DNA of 60,794 bases from Lachnospiraceae bacterium (GTDB taxonomy: Bacteria > Bacillota > Clostridia > Lachnospirales > Lachnospiraceae). Of this stretch, positions 33,106-41,405 are shown in pieces. The position numbers and the translations under genes are program-made. Under the pieces are notes generated by a model, which had not been told where the DNA came from, searched no databases, and saw only the letters and a list, made by a program, of their open reading frames with translations. The DNA lies in assembly GCA_016287675.1 (NCBI GenBank), contig JAEFAR010000012.1:1-60794 (forward strand), written 5' to 3'. The stretch's first letter is position 1. Each line of letters starts with the position of its first letter.

Positions 33106-34461
33106 CTAAATATCAAAAAACAAAATCCCATCCTTCACCGTTTTACCGACGGCAGTGACAAATTCACCGCATTTTCTGCCTTCTGCGGGGATCGCACATC
33201 TCACGTATCTTTCCGTGTAACCCGTAAGATACCTGCGTCCGTCGATGGTTTCTTCTTCCTCCGTCAGAACTGTCTGTTCCTTACCGATGAAACTGCGGGC
33301 ATATGCAAGGCCCATTTTTTCTTCGATAGAGATCAGCATCCTGCTTCTGGAATTCTTTACTTCATCCCTTACCTGATCCGGCATTCTGTCAGCGACGGTA
33401 CCGCGTCTTCTGGAATACTTGAAAACATGGATCTTGGAAAATCCGATCTTCTCGGCAAAGTCACATGTTTCTCCGAATTCCTCTTCCGTTTCCCCCGGAA
33501 ATCCCACTATGATGTCAGTGGTAATGGAAGGGTTTTCGTAAACCTTTCTGAGTTCATTGCAGCCCAGTTCGTAATCCCCGGAATTATATTTCCTGTTCAT
33601 CCGTTTGAGAACAGTGTCTGAACCGCTTTGAAGAGAAAGATGAAAATGAGGACAAACCTTTTTGTTTTTTGAAAGCCTTTCGGCAAAATCTTTCGTGACC
33701 ACTCTGGGCTCCAAAGAACCGATCCTGATCCTTTCGAGACCGCTAACCTCCGCCATTTCTTCCATCAGCCTGAGAAGTGCTTCTCCGCCCTTCATGCCGT
33801 AGGCTTCATAGGAAGAAAGATGGATACCTGTGAGGACTATCTCCCTGTAACCCAGTTTAACAAGATGTTCCGTCTCCGCCAGAACATTTTCCGGCTCTCT
33901 GGAACGTATCCTTCCTCTGACGTAAGGGATTATACAATATGTACAAAACTGATTGCATCCGTCCTGTACTTTCATATATGCTCTTGTATGAGAAGCCCTG
34001 TCGATGTTTTCCAGATCCTCATACTCTTTTTCTTTTGCAATGTCGGAGATCTCTTCCACAAAACCGCGATCCGTCCTGTTTTTAAGACATTCAAGGACCA
34101 CATCCGCGATCATGTTCTTTTTGTTGTTTCCCACGATGCCGTCCAGTCCCAGAGCTTCTCTTTCCGTTTCGCTGAGTGCCTGGATGTAGCATCCTGCGGC
34201 TATGACCACGGAATCGGGGTTTTCTTTTTTTGCTCTGTGGAGCATCTGTCTGGACTTTCTGTCCGCAATGTTTGTAACGGAACAGGTGTTGATGATGTAA
34301 ACATCGGCAGCCTGTTCAAAATCCGTAGCCACAGCGCCTTCAGCCGTCAGCAGGGACATCATGGCATCGGATTCATAGGCGTTTACTTTACAGCCTAAGG
34401 TTAAGATGGCTATTTTTACGCCATCAAGTTTTTTTCCACACATTAAATCTGTCTTTCTCAA
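33106..34461 (-). CDS. mtaB: tRNA t6A37 methylthiotransferase
   Basis: This 451-residue radical SAM enzyme converts t6A37 to ms2t6A in tRNAs reading ANN codons. The N-terminal UPF0004 domain has cluster cysteines in TLGCKVNAYESDAM and INTCSVTN and a third in AAGCYIQ. The radical SAM motif C-x3-C-x2-C is in DGCNQFCTYCIIPYVRGR near 168. The TRAM domain ends the protein. Conserved TLGCKVN is the MtaB form (MiaB has GCQMN). The start is uncertain: TTG at 34461 or ATG at 34443, neither with a strong ribosome site. Confidence 0.93.
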   Translation of the reverse strand: MRKTDLMCGKKLDGVKIAILTLGCKVNAYESDAMMSLLTAEGAVATDFEQAADVYIINTCSVTNIADRKSRQMLHRAKKENPDSVVIAAGCYIQALSETEREALGLDGIVGNNKKNMIADVVLECLKNRTDRGFVEEISDIAKEKEYEDLENIDRASHTRAYMKVQDGCNQFCTYCIIPYVRGRIRSREPENVLAETEHLVKLGYREIVLTGIHLSSYEAYGMKGGEALLRLMEEMAEVSGLERIRIGSLEPRVVTKDFAERLSKNKKVCPHFHLSLQSGSDTVLKRMNRKYNSGDYELGCNELRKVYENPSITTDIIVGFPGETEEEFGETCDFAEKIGFSKIHVFKYSRRRGTVADRMPDQVRDEVKNSRSRMLISIEEKMGLAYARSFIGKEQTVLTEEEETIDGRRYLTGYTERYVRCAIPAEGRKCGEFVTAVGKTVKDGILFFDI

Positions 34462-34511
34462 AATTTCAAATATTAATTGGCTGTTTTACTATTTTTTGTG
34501 ACTTTTGTATA

Positions 34512-34540
34512 TTGATTTTTGTTCTAAAAAATATTAGTAT
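34512..34540 (+). promoter_or_regulatory. Promoter of the HPr-like gene
   Basis: TTGATT (34512-34517) and TAGTAT (34535-34540) are 17 bp apart, with an AT-rich upstream stretch. The start point falls about 25 nt before the ATG. Confidence 0.5.
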
Positions 34541-34572
34541 ACAAGCAAATAAACCAATCAGGAGGTAATAAC

Positions 34573-34806
34573 ATGAATACAGTTAAGATTTCATTAAATT
34601 CCATCGATAAGGTAAAATCTTTCGTTAACGAGATCACCAAGTTCGATTCCGATTTTGACCTTGTATCCGGAAGATATGTCATCGACGCTAAGTCCATCAT
34701 GGGCATCTTCAGTCTCGATCTTTCAAAGCCTATCGATCTGAACATCCATGCCGATAAGGATATCGATGAGATCATGAAAGTCCTTGCACCTTATATCGTA
34801 AAGTAA
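34573..34806 (+). CDS. HPr-like protein lacking the phospho-acceptor histidine
   Basis: A 77-residue protein with the HPr fold signature around the regulatory serine (RYVIDAKSIMGIFSLDLSKPIDLNIHADKDIDEIM), in which the Ser46 equivalent is in KSIMG. The region where HPr has GIHARPA with the catalytic His15 reads SIDKVKSF here, so PTS phosphotransfer from EI is not possible. It resembles Crh in keeping only the serine side, and may signal carbon status through a Ser-kinase/CcpA route (inference). CAGGAGG 8 nt before the ATG; own promoter and terminator. Confidence 0.85.
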   Translation: MNTVKISLNSIDKVKSFVNEITKFDSDFDLVSGRYVIDAKSIMGIFSLDLSKPIDLNIHADKDIDEIMKVLAPYIVK

Positions 34807-34854
34807 TACCGGTGCAAGCCGTTTTTTAGAAACAATAGGGCGTTTACGTTTCAC

Positions 34855-34885
34855 GGACATCCGTTTCAGCGGATGTCCTTTTTTT
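34855..34885 (+). terminator. Terminator of the HPr-like gene
   Basis: GGACATCCG-TTTCAG-CGGATGTCC (34855-34878) is followed by TTTTTTT on the plus strand. It stands between the convergent HPr-like and thiI genes; only the plus strand has the T run. Confidence 0.88.
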
Positions 34886-34896
34886 GTAAAAACGCT

Positions 34897-36072
34897 CTAT
34901 CTGCACTCTACCACTTCCACGGTGTCAAGCGCTGTCTGTACAAGTTCATCGATCTTTTCCGAAAGCTTCGTCTCGGACTTTTCGATGGAAGAAAGGATCG
35001 GATGGGTCACGGGATGTTTTGCCACAAAGATTGTGCAGCAATCCTCGTAAGGCTGAATGGAAGTCTCGAAGGTTCCGATCTTTGTGGAAATGTCTACGAT
35101 ATCCTGCTTGTCAAAGGCGATGAGGGGTCTGTAGACCGGAAGTGTACAAACTGCATTTGTGCATTCCAGGGACTGCATGGTCTGGCTCGCAACCTGTCCG
35201 ATGCTCTCTCCCGTCACAAGACCGATGCACCCGGACTTCTTCGCCAGTACTTCCGCGATCTTCATCATGTATCTTCTCATGATTATGGTCAGCTGCTCAT
35301 GAGGGCATTTTTCGTAAATATAAAGCTGGATGTCGGTAAAATTCACAATGTTGAGTTTTATCGGTCCTGTATAGGTGCTGACGATCTTTGCCAGATCCAC
35401 CACTTTCTGTTTTGCTCTGTCGCTGGTGTAGGGCGGAGCATGGAAATAAGTGGCTTCCAGTTCCACACCGCGCTTCGCGATCATGTATCCCGCCACAGGG
35501 CTGTCTATGCCTCCGGAGAGCAGGAGCATTGCCTTTCCGGCTGTTCCGATGGGCATTCCGCCGGCTGCGGGAAGTGTTTTTGAATAGATATAGGTCCTGT
35601 TTCTTACTTCGATCATCAGGTGAACTTCGGGATCATGAAGGTCAACCTTTGTTTCCGGAAATTCATTCAGTATCGACTCTCCCATCCTCATGCACATCTC
35701 GGGAGATTCGATGGGATAACGCTTGTCCGCTCTTTTTGCGTCCACACGAAAGGTGAATTTCTGTCCGGGATACTCATCCCTTACATAATCAAGACAGGTC
35801 TTTGTTATATCATCCCACTCGATGCTTTCGCAGACAACCACCGGGCATATGCCTATAATACCGAAAACCTTACGGAGTTCAGAGATAACCTCGTCAAAGT
35901 CATACTCATCGGGGCACTCGACAATGATCCTGCCCTGTTCGCGAATAACTTTGAATTCTCCGATACCCGCAACTCTCTCTTCTATCCTGTCACAGAGCGC
36001 TCTTTCAAAAGACCCTCTGTTTTTTCCTTTAATGGCGATTTCTCCGTACTTAATAAGAAATGCTTTGTACAT
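34897..36072 (-). CDS. thiI: tRNA 4-thiouridine synthase ThiI (short form)
   Basis: This 391-residue enzyme adenylates and thiolates U8 of tRNA and can supply sulfur for thiazole synthesis. An N-terminal ferredoxin-like/THUMP region (IKYGEIAIKGKNRGSFERALCDRI, then KFTFRVDAKRADKRYPIESPEM) precedes the PP-loop SGGIDSPVAGYMIAKRG near residue 185 and TGESIGQVASQTMQSL near 290. The C-terminal rhodanese domain of E. coli ThiI is missing, which is the normal Firmicutes form that uses a separate NifS-like desulfurase. Confidence 0.95.
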   Translation of the reverse strand: MYKAFLIKYGEIAIKGKNRGSFERALCDRIEERVAGIGEFKVIREQGRIIVECPDEYDFDEVISELRKVFGIIGICPVVVCESIEWDDITKTCLDYVRDEYPGQKFTFRVDAKRADKRYPIESPEMCMRMGESILNEFPETKVDLHDPEVHLMIEVRNRTYIYSKTLPAAGGMPIGTAGKAMLLLSGGIDSPVAGYMIAKRGVELEATYFHAPPYTSDRAKQKVVDLAKIVSTYTGPIKLNIVNFTDIQLYIYEKCPHEQLTIIMRRYMMKIAEVLAKKSGCIGLVTGESIGQVASQTMQSLECTNAVCTLPVYRPLIAFDKQDIVDISTKIGTFETSIQPYEDCCTIFVAKHPVTHPILSSIEKSETKLSEKIDELVQTALDTVEVVECR

Positions 36073-36093
36073 TATTGCAACTCTCTTCCTGTT

Positions 36094-37740
36094 TTATTCA
36101 AATTTTACGCATTCAAACACAAAGTCGTCATCGACCTGTCTGTACAATCCGAGAGCATTCCTTCTCTCGTTTTTGATCCTGTAAAGACCGTTGTCAGCAA
36201 AATGGATGGCATCGATCATGGTCTGGTCTTTTGCCACCTTCCCGCAGACAGCTCCGAAGCTCAGAGTGACGTAACTCGAGATGGGAGAAGCGGCGTGAAG
36301 TATCTTCTTTTCGTTGATCTTCCTGTTGATGGTTGCTCCAAGGCTGATCACTTCATCCGCGTTTCTTCCTCTGGAAATGATGAAGAACTCATCACCGCCG
36401 TATCTTACCACCAGATCCGTGTTCTGGGTACACTCCGAAAGAACCTCGCCGATCATCCTGAGCACTTCGTCTCCGCCAAGATGACCATAAGTGTCGTTGT
36501 ACTCCTTAAAGTAATCCACATCTATTATCATAAAGGACAGTCTGATGCCCTTTTCCTGTGCTTCGCTGAACCAGGCGGTTCCAAGCTCCAGCATTGCGTA
36601 TCTGTTGTAAACGCCTGTCAGCTGATCATGCTCTGAAAGAGCCTTCAGCTTTCTGTTTCTCTTCTCGGCATTGTTTCTCTTTCTGATCTCCTCTTCAAGC
36701 CTCTTTTTGTTCCTGAGAGAAGTGAGCTGCTGCGCCTTTATGCCTTTGTCCACATTGTCTCTGTGGGCAAGATACTTTTCATAGAGCTGGGTTCTGTCAA
36801 TTTCCGGCTTTTCAAGCTTCATGTACTTGATCTTTGTTTTTAAGAACAGGCACCACTTGTCTTCCAGATCCACTTCCTCCACGATCTTTTCGGAAGCATC
36901 CAGAAGTCTCCCTGCCTTATCGTGATAGCCCGCATCGATGAGAACATCCGCAAGTCCGATGTAATCTTCAACAGTGGAGATTGCCTCGTTGGCATTTTCC
37001 GCGTCTTCTATGATCCGGTCCAGGTAGGAAATGACTTCTTCCGTCGCTCCCATTTTAATATAGATCAGAGTCCGGAGTATCATAATGCTTGTATAATAAA
37101 ACAGGCCTTCGTTGTCATTTTCCAGTCCGTCGATACAGCTCAGCATTCTGACGGCTTCTTCGTAATTTCCCTGTCTGTAATGTACTTCTGCCATGTTCAT
37201 GAAGCACATGTTTATCCTTGCGATGGCCACAGGAGAAGTTGAATTCCCTTTTTGCTTTTTCTCAAGATCGATGATCAGCCTGTAGGACTCTCTGAAGTAT
37301 TCAAGAGCAGTTTTATATTCTTCAAGGGTCATGTACGTGTCGCCGATGTTGTTGGCAAACACACTTTGTTGTAACGTAAGATGGTGCTTTTTCGAAAGGG
37401 CATACCCTTTTTCGAAATGCTCCAGTCCGGAGGCCTTGTCCACCATGTGGGAGGCCACGATCCCAAGCATATTATGGCATTCCGCCTCCAGATCATAATC
37501 ATTGTTGTTCTCACTCACCTGTAAAACATCGGCAAGCTTTTTTATAGTGTTCTCCGAAAGCGAATTTGCCCTGAAATCAAGGATCACCTGATTTATGGCA
37601 GCATAAGCCAGAGCAAGCTCATCACCGTCTTTTTTTGCAAGCTCGTAAAACTGCTGTACCTTAAGTGCATAGGCCTTACGATGCAGGTACTTACATGTTC
37701 TGATCTCATTCTTCCATTTTTTTAATTCTTTCTTGGTCAC
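36094..37740 (-). CDS. TPR-repeat diguanylate cyclase
   Basis: A 548-residue cytosolic protein from GTG 37740 (GGGGGT site before it); the frame to 37878 lacks a ribosome site. Residues 1-360 are helical TPR-like repeats (ANNIGDTYMTLEEYKTALEYFRESYRLI and MNMAEVHYRQGNYEEAVRML). A coiled segment (RNKKRLEEEIRKRNNAEKRNRKL) leads to a GGDEF domain (DQLTGVYNRYAML...VRYGGDEFFIISRG) that should make c-di-GMP. The inhibitory-site RxxD is absent (QNTD). Probably senses a protein partner through the TPRs (inference). Confidence 0.88.
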   Translation of the reverse strand: MTKKELKKWKNEIRTCKYLHRKAYALKVQQFYELAKKDGDELALAYAAINQVILDFRANSLSENTIKKLADVLQVSENNNDYDLEAECHNMLGIVASHMVDKASGLEHFEKGYALSKKHHLTLQQSVFANNIGDTYMTLEEYKTALEYFRESYRLIIDLEKKQKGNSTSPVAIARINMCFMNMAEVHYRQGNYEEAVRMLSCIDGLENDNEGLFYYTSIMILRTLIYIKMGATEEVISYLDRIIEDAENANEAISTVEDYIGLADVLIDAGYHDKAGRLLDASEKIVEEVDLEDKWCLFLKTKIKYMKLEKPEIDRTQLYEKYLAHRDNVDKGIKAQQLTSLRNKKRLEEEIRKRNNAEKRNRKLKALSEHDQLTGVYNRYAMLELGTAWFSEAQEKGIRLSFMIIDVDYFKEYNDTYGHLGGDEVLRMIGEVLSECTQNTDLVVRYGGDEFFIISRGRNADEVISLGATINRKINEKKILHAASPISSYVTLSFGAVCGKVAKDQTMIDAIHFADNGLYRIKNERRNALGLYRQVDDDFVFECVKFE

Positions 37741-37890
37741 GAGCCGACCCCCTGTCAAAAAACCTACCCTACCGTTACTCGTTTGATCAACGTCGATAAA
37801 CGGAGCACGTCTGATAAACCACCTTACATTATAGCATAAAATTTGACGGCTTGTAAAGAAAGCCGCCAAATTTATCATTGCAAATTATCT

Positions 37891-38847
37891 TTAACTGTTT
37901 TTGTCAATTACAGCCTTTTCCAAGAGTGCCTTGTTAACAAGTTCTCTCTTAAAGTTCATCATGATGTAGCCTTCACCGAAATCATAAATGTTCGAGATCT
38001 GGTTTTCTGCGAGATAATCCTTGTATTCTTCCTGACTGTATGTGATGCCCATCTCCTTGTAAAGCTTCTGGTAAACCAGCATCAGGATGGCACCCTTTGT
38101 TGCTTCGTTGAGAACGTACTCTTCGTACTGATCCTCGTTCATCTCCCTCATGTCATAAACATCGTCATAGATGATGCTTCCGGTGTAGGCAACATAAAGC
38201 TGATTACTGTACTCCAGCTGCTTTTCATCGATAGCCTTAAGGATTCCTGCATAAGTGTAGGCATATTCTTCGGGTTTGTCCTGAGCATCGTAATTGTTGG
38301 AAATGTAATTATTGAGCCAGGTTTCTTTGTTGGTCTGTTCCCTGTCGCTCTTGATCTTTGCTCTGTACTCATCCGCTGTCATATCCTCTTTGAGTATATC
38401 CTTCACGAAAGCATCGTCAAACTCGGGGATCTTACCGTTTTCATCTTCATGTTCCAGCAAAAGATCATCTATCTCATCTTTAACGTCATCATCGGTATAT
38501 TCTATCTCGGAATAAGGAATCTTGATGGCTTCCGAGGGATCAAATCCCAGGGATACGTAGTCGTCGGGATCTATGCCCGCTATGGTTCCGTCGTCATTAA
38601 GACCTTTACTGTATTCGGTAACCACGGGGATCAGCCTTGCAAGTCTTTCCTCTTCAGCCTTCCGTGTCTTATAATTGTCATAGATACCGTAACCTATCCC
38701 AAAAAGAATTGCTGCGATAAGAAGTACCGCAATGCAGGACCCCAATACGGAAGAAGTAACGGCCGCCCTTTTTGCCCTTGCCGCTTCTTTCTTCCTGGCC
38801 AGTCTCCTCTCCTGTCCCTTGGTCATTTGTGAGTTGTTGTTCTCCAC
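37891..38847 (-). CDS. Membrane-anchored trigger-factor-like protein
   Basis: A 318-residue protein from a GTG start (GGAGG site). A very basic cytosolic start (QERRLARKKEAARAKRAAV) precedes one membrane helix (GSCIAVLLIAAILFGIGYGIYDNYK). A charged outer or cytosolic region follows, whose middle (EIEYTDDDVKDEIDDLLLEHE, then DRVWLNNY-like helices) recalls the substrate-binding arms of trigger factor and SurA. No peptidyl-prolyl isomerase core is seen. A chaperone role is inferred from weak resemblance only. The promoter upstream has an extended -10 (TGGTATAAT, complement of 38902-38910). Confidence 0.65.
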   Translation of the reverse strand: MENNNSQMTKGQERRLARKKEAARAKRAAVTSSVLGSCIAVLLIAAILFGIGYGIYDNYKTRKAEEERLARLIPVVTEYSKGLNDDGTIAGIDPDDYVSLGFDPSEAIKIPYSEIEYTDDDVKDEIDDLLLEHEDENGKIPEFDDAFVKDILKEDMTADEYRAKIKSDREQTNKETWLNNYISNNYDAQDKPEEYAYTYAGILKAIDEKQLEYSNQLYVAYTGSIIYDDVYDMREMNEDQYEEYVLNEATKGAILMLVYQKLYKEMGITYSQEEYKDYLAENQISNIYDFGEGYIMMNFKRELVNKALLEKAVIDKNS

Positions 38848-38932
38848 GTTCTTTTCCTCCGTTTTTCTTTACCCCTTGGCGGAGTAAACAATGTGGCTTG
38901 TATTATACCATAAAACCTCAAAAAAAGATGTG

Positions 38933-39253
38933 TTAATTTTGTGTATTCGGAAATAATTCCCATTCCGAGAGCATTTTTTCCATGCTGTTGTATCCGAAAT
39001 CAAAATCTATGGCAGGTACGGAAACGATGTAACGTTCTCCTGAAGGTCCCGTTGCCTTTCGTACATAAATTGTAAACAAGTTGTTCGCAATTTCTCCATC
39101 ACCTATGTATCTGGCTTTTTCAAAAGCCTTTCCTTTGTGTTCCACCCCTTTTTTAAAGCCTTTGAAGGAATCGGGCATATAGAACTCTTCCGGCTTTTCC
39201 AGTTCAGGCATCAGATCGAATATGCTGAGTTGTTCCGGTGTTTTTTCTCTCAT
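38933..39253 (-). CDS. Unrecognised 106-residue protein
   Basis: A small soluble protein without signal or membrane segment. It begins MREKTPEQLSIFDLMPELEKPEEFYMP, where QLSIFDLM is similar in form to a clamp-binding peptide (QLxLF type), though this is only a short match. The rest (ARYIGDGEIANNLFTIYVRKATGPSGERYIVSVPAIDFDFG) is beta-rich. No family recognised. ATG 39253 is chosen; the frame extends to a TTG at 39274. A -10 TATAAT (complement of 39326-39331) lies upstream, so it is transcribed separately from pfkB. Confidence 0.6.
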   Translation of the reverse strand: MREKTPEQLSIFDLMPELEKPEEFYMPDSFKGFKKGVEHKGKAFEKARYIGDGEIANNLFTIYVRKATGPSGERYIVSVPAIDFDFGYNSMEKMLSEWELFPNTQN

Positions 39254-39404
39254 GTCCCGATGATCTCCTTTCAAAAAAGTTAAAAATCTCTCTCATCAGC
39301 TTTAATAAAGCATCCTGCGAGGTTCATTATATCATTTTTTTCAAAAAATCGAAACGTTCATAAATAATTCTTTTTTTTAACATACGGAGTTCAAAATTAC
39401 CCTG

Positions 39405-39575
39405 TATAATAAAGCCATAAACAAAAACAAAGTTTTACAAATTAATCAGCTTACAAGAATCTTCATAATATAAAAGCCCACCGGTTCCCTCCCAATACCC
39501 GATGGGCTTCTCCTCTGTTTAGAGGTCGGTTCTACCGGCTTTAAAAAAAGGCGTCCTTACAAAAGGACGCCTTTT
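39405..39575 (+). ncRNA. Candidate small RNA with C-rich loop
   Basis: A TATAAT box at 39405-39410 (no clear -35) would start a plus-strand RNA near 39417. It holds three hairpins: AGCCCA (39475-39480) with TGGGCT (39503-39508) around a 22-nt loop containing CCCTCCC; CCTCT (39512-39516) with AGAGG (39521-39525); and CGGT/ACCG (39527-39537). It ends at the terminator 39548-39573. C-rich unpaired stretches that can meet Shine-Dalgarno sequences are typical of Firmicutes trans-acting sRNAs. No reading frame of note. Its 3' end is antisense to the end of pfkB. Confidence 0.4.
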
Positions 39576-39579
39576 TTAA
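39541..39579. terminator. Bidirectional terminator overlapping the end of pfkB
   Basis: AAGGCGTCCTT / AAGGACGCCTT (about 39548-39558 and 39563-39573) has T runs on both strands. The last codons and the TAA stop of pfkB (39557-39559) are inside the hairpin. Confidence 0.85.
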
Positions 39580-40474
39580 GTTCTTCAAGTCTCGGAAACG
39601 CAGTGTTTCCGCCTTTGGCCGTAACGCATCTTCCTCCGCAGAAGTTCCCGCATCTGAGAGCCGTTCTGCTGTCCAGGCCGTTGGTAAATGCCCAGAGAAA
39701 TCCTGCATTAAAGCTGTCTCCCGCTCCGGTGGTGTCAACTGCCTTTACGGGGACAGTCTTTTCGCAGATCAGCTCCTCACCCTTCTTTTTAAGGAAAGAG
39801 CCCTTTTTACCGGCTTTAATTACAATAGTGTGTCCGAATTCCGAAAAGTAGTCCGCGGCTTCTTCGGGGCCTTTCCCGCCTGAGTAGCCTGCCGCCTCCA
39901 CTTCGTTCATAAAAAATACATCAACAAAAGGCATCAGCTCGGTCAGTGCAGGATTCCAGAGTCCCGTCTCATCAAAAGCCACATCATAGGAAGTCGTGAT
40001 GCCTCCCTTAGCTTTTAAGAATTTTAAGATGTTCAGATACTTTTCATGTTCTTTTGCATTGTATCCCGTGATGTGAACATGCCCCACATCCGAGTAATCG
40101 ATCGTCCTGAGCATTTCAACATCGTTTTTTGCGATGCTCCCGGCATAGGAAATGAAAGACCTGTCTTTTTCATCGGTAAAGCTTAAGGAAATCCCCGATC
40201 TTACATTGTCATCGACAGTTGCCTTGGACAGATCTATGCCCAGATCCTTCATGGAAGATGCTATCATCTTTCCCATCATATCACCGGAAAGAGTCCCGCA
40301 ATAAGCGGCATCACATTCGAGTTTACCCAGCCCCATTACCACCAGTGCGGCTCCTCCGCCCACTGCATAAGGCATATCCTCAACGTACTCTTCGGTTCCC
40401 GCTGCGGGGATCTCTCTTTTTCCCGAAATAAAAATGTCCAGATTGGCATCTCCGTAAACCAGTATCTTTTTCAT
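39557..40474 (-). CDS. PfkB family sugar/nucleoside kinase
   Basis: A 305-residue ribokinase-family enzyme that phosphorylates a sugar or nucleoside with ATP; the exact substrate cannot be told. Substrate-side GGGAALVVMGLGKLECDAAYCGTLSGD near residue 45 and the catalytic VDTTGAGDSFNAGFLWAF near 250 (base Asp in GAGD) are intact. ATG 40474 directly follows the stop of the PAP2 gene; the longer frame to 40567 would lie inside that gene. Last gene of a run that begins at 45329 or 44957. Confidence 0.92.
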   Translation of the reverse strand: MKKILVYGDANLDIFISGKREIPAAGTEEYVEDMPYAVGGGAALVVMGLGKLECDAAYCGTLSGDMMGKMIASSMKDLGIDLSKATVDDNVRSGISLSFTDEKDRSFISYAGSIAKNDVEMLRTIDYSDVGHVHITGYNAKEHEKYLNILKFLKAKGGITTSYDVAFDETGLWNPALTELMPFVDVFFMNEVEAAGYSGGKGPEEAADYFSEFGHTIVIKAGKKGSFLKKKGEELICEKTVPVKAVDTTGAGDSFNAGFLWAFTNGLDSRTALRCGNFCGGRCVTAKGGNTAFPRLEELKKGVLL

Positions 40475-40478
40475 TCCA

Positions 40479-41405
40479 TCAACCTTCTTTATTGAATCTT
40501 TTTTTGAAAAAACTTTCCACAGGCCTGAACAGTGCAGGGTAAACACCGATGACGGGGAAAACAGCAACAGCGTATCTTACTGTCCTTAAGATCATATAGC
40601 CGAAGCTTCCTTCAGTGAAGACGCCCCCAAGAACAAGCTTTAAGATCACGTTTAAAGCAAAGAAGACAAGACCTCCGCACACTGTCCTGACAGCGATGAG
40701 AGGCACACTCTTTGTGTTTTCGAATCTGACCGCCTTTTCCTCAAAAAGCATACCTGTGCAGAAACCGATGTAAATACCGTAATTACTGAAGTAATCATCC
40801 GTTGTGCAATAGAACATTCCCAAAAAGCCGATCAATCCAAAAATGATATAGAGAATGTACTTGTTTTTGATCCTTGGCAGAACAAACTCGGAAACCGCAA
40901 AAAACACCAGACCCAAGAGAAGGCCGCAGATAACGTCCGTGGGCCAGTGAGCTCCGAGGTAGCATCTCGAAAAGGCTACCACCGCAGGTATCAGTATCGC
41001 AGGTATCCTGAGCCATCTTTTGCCCCTGTATTCGCCGGCAAGGGTGGGATAAAGGGCGGTTGCGGATGATGAATGGGCAGAAGGGAAAGAATAGCCGTCC
41101 ACTTCTCTTAAAAGGCCGATCTTCTCCGATGAAGCCCAGGGCCTTATCCTTCTGAACCTGTTTTTTATCAACGTATTACCCACAAGGGATGAAACCACCG
41201 CAAAGCCGATCCTCTCGCCCTTTCTCTTGTCAATGCCCCAATATACGATACCCATCACCATGACGGCAAAATACTCTTCTCCCATAAAAGAAAAGAAATT
41301 ATTGAGCATTACAAGGAAGCTTTTCAAAGTTCCTTCTCCGCCAAGCTGCTGGAGCCAGACTATAAAGTTTTCTTCCCATTCCATAAAAAAGACCGATCCG
41401 TCCAT
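40479..41405 (-). CDS. PAP2 family phosphatase
   Basis: A 308-residue membrane protein. All three PAP2 motifs are present: KNRFRRIRP (K-x6-RP) near residue 83, PSAHSSSAT near 105, and SRCYLGAHWPTD (SR-x5-H-x3-D) near 145. Members dephosphorylate lipid phosphates such as undecaprenyl pyrophosphate or phosphatidic acid at the outer face of the membrane. About eight helices; the C-terminal half is longer than in minimal PAP2 proteins. ATG overlaps the preceding stop by one base. Confidence 0.92.
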   Translation of the reverse strand: MDGSVFFMEWEENFIVWLQQLGGEGTLKSFLVMLNNFFSFMGEEYFAVMVMGIVYWGIDKRKGERIGFAVVSSLVGNTLIKNRFRRIRPWASSEKIGLLREVDGYSFPSAHSSSATALYPTLAGEYRGKRWLRIPAILIPAVVAFSRCYLGAHWPTDVICGLLLGLVFFAVSEFVLPRIKNKYILYIIFGLIGFLGMFYCTTDDYFSNYGIYIGFCTGMLFEEKAVRFENTKSVPLIAVRTVCGGLVFFALNVILKLVLGGVFTEGSFGYMILRTVRYAVAVFPVIGVYPALFRPVESFFKKRFNKEG

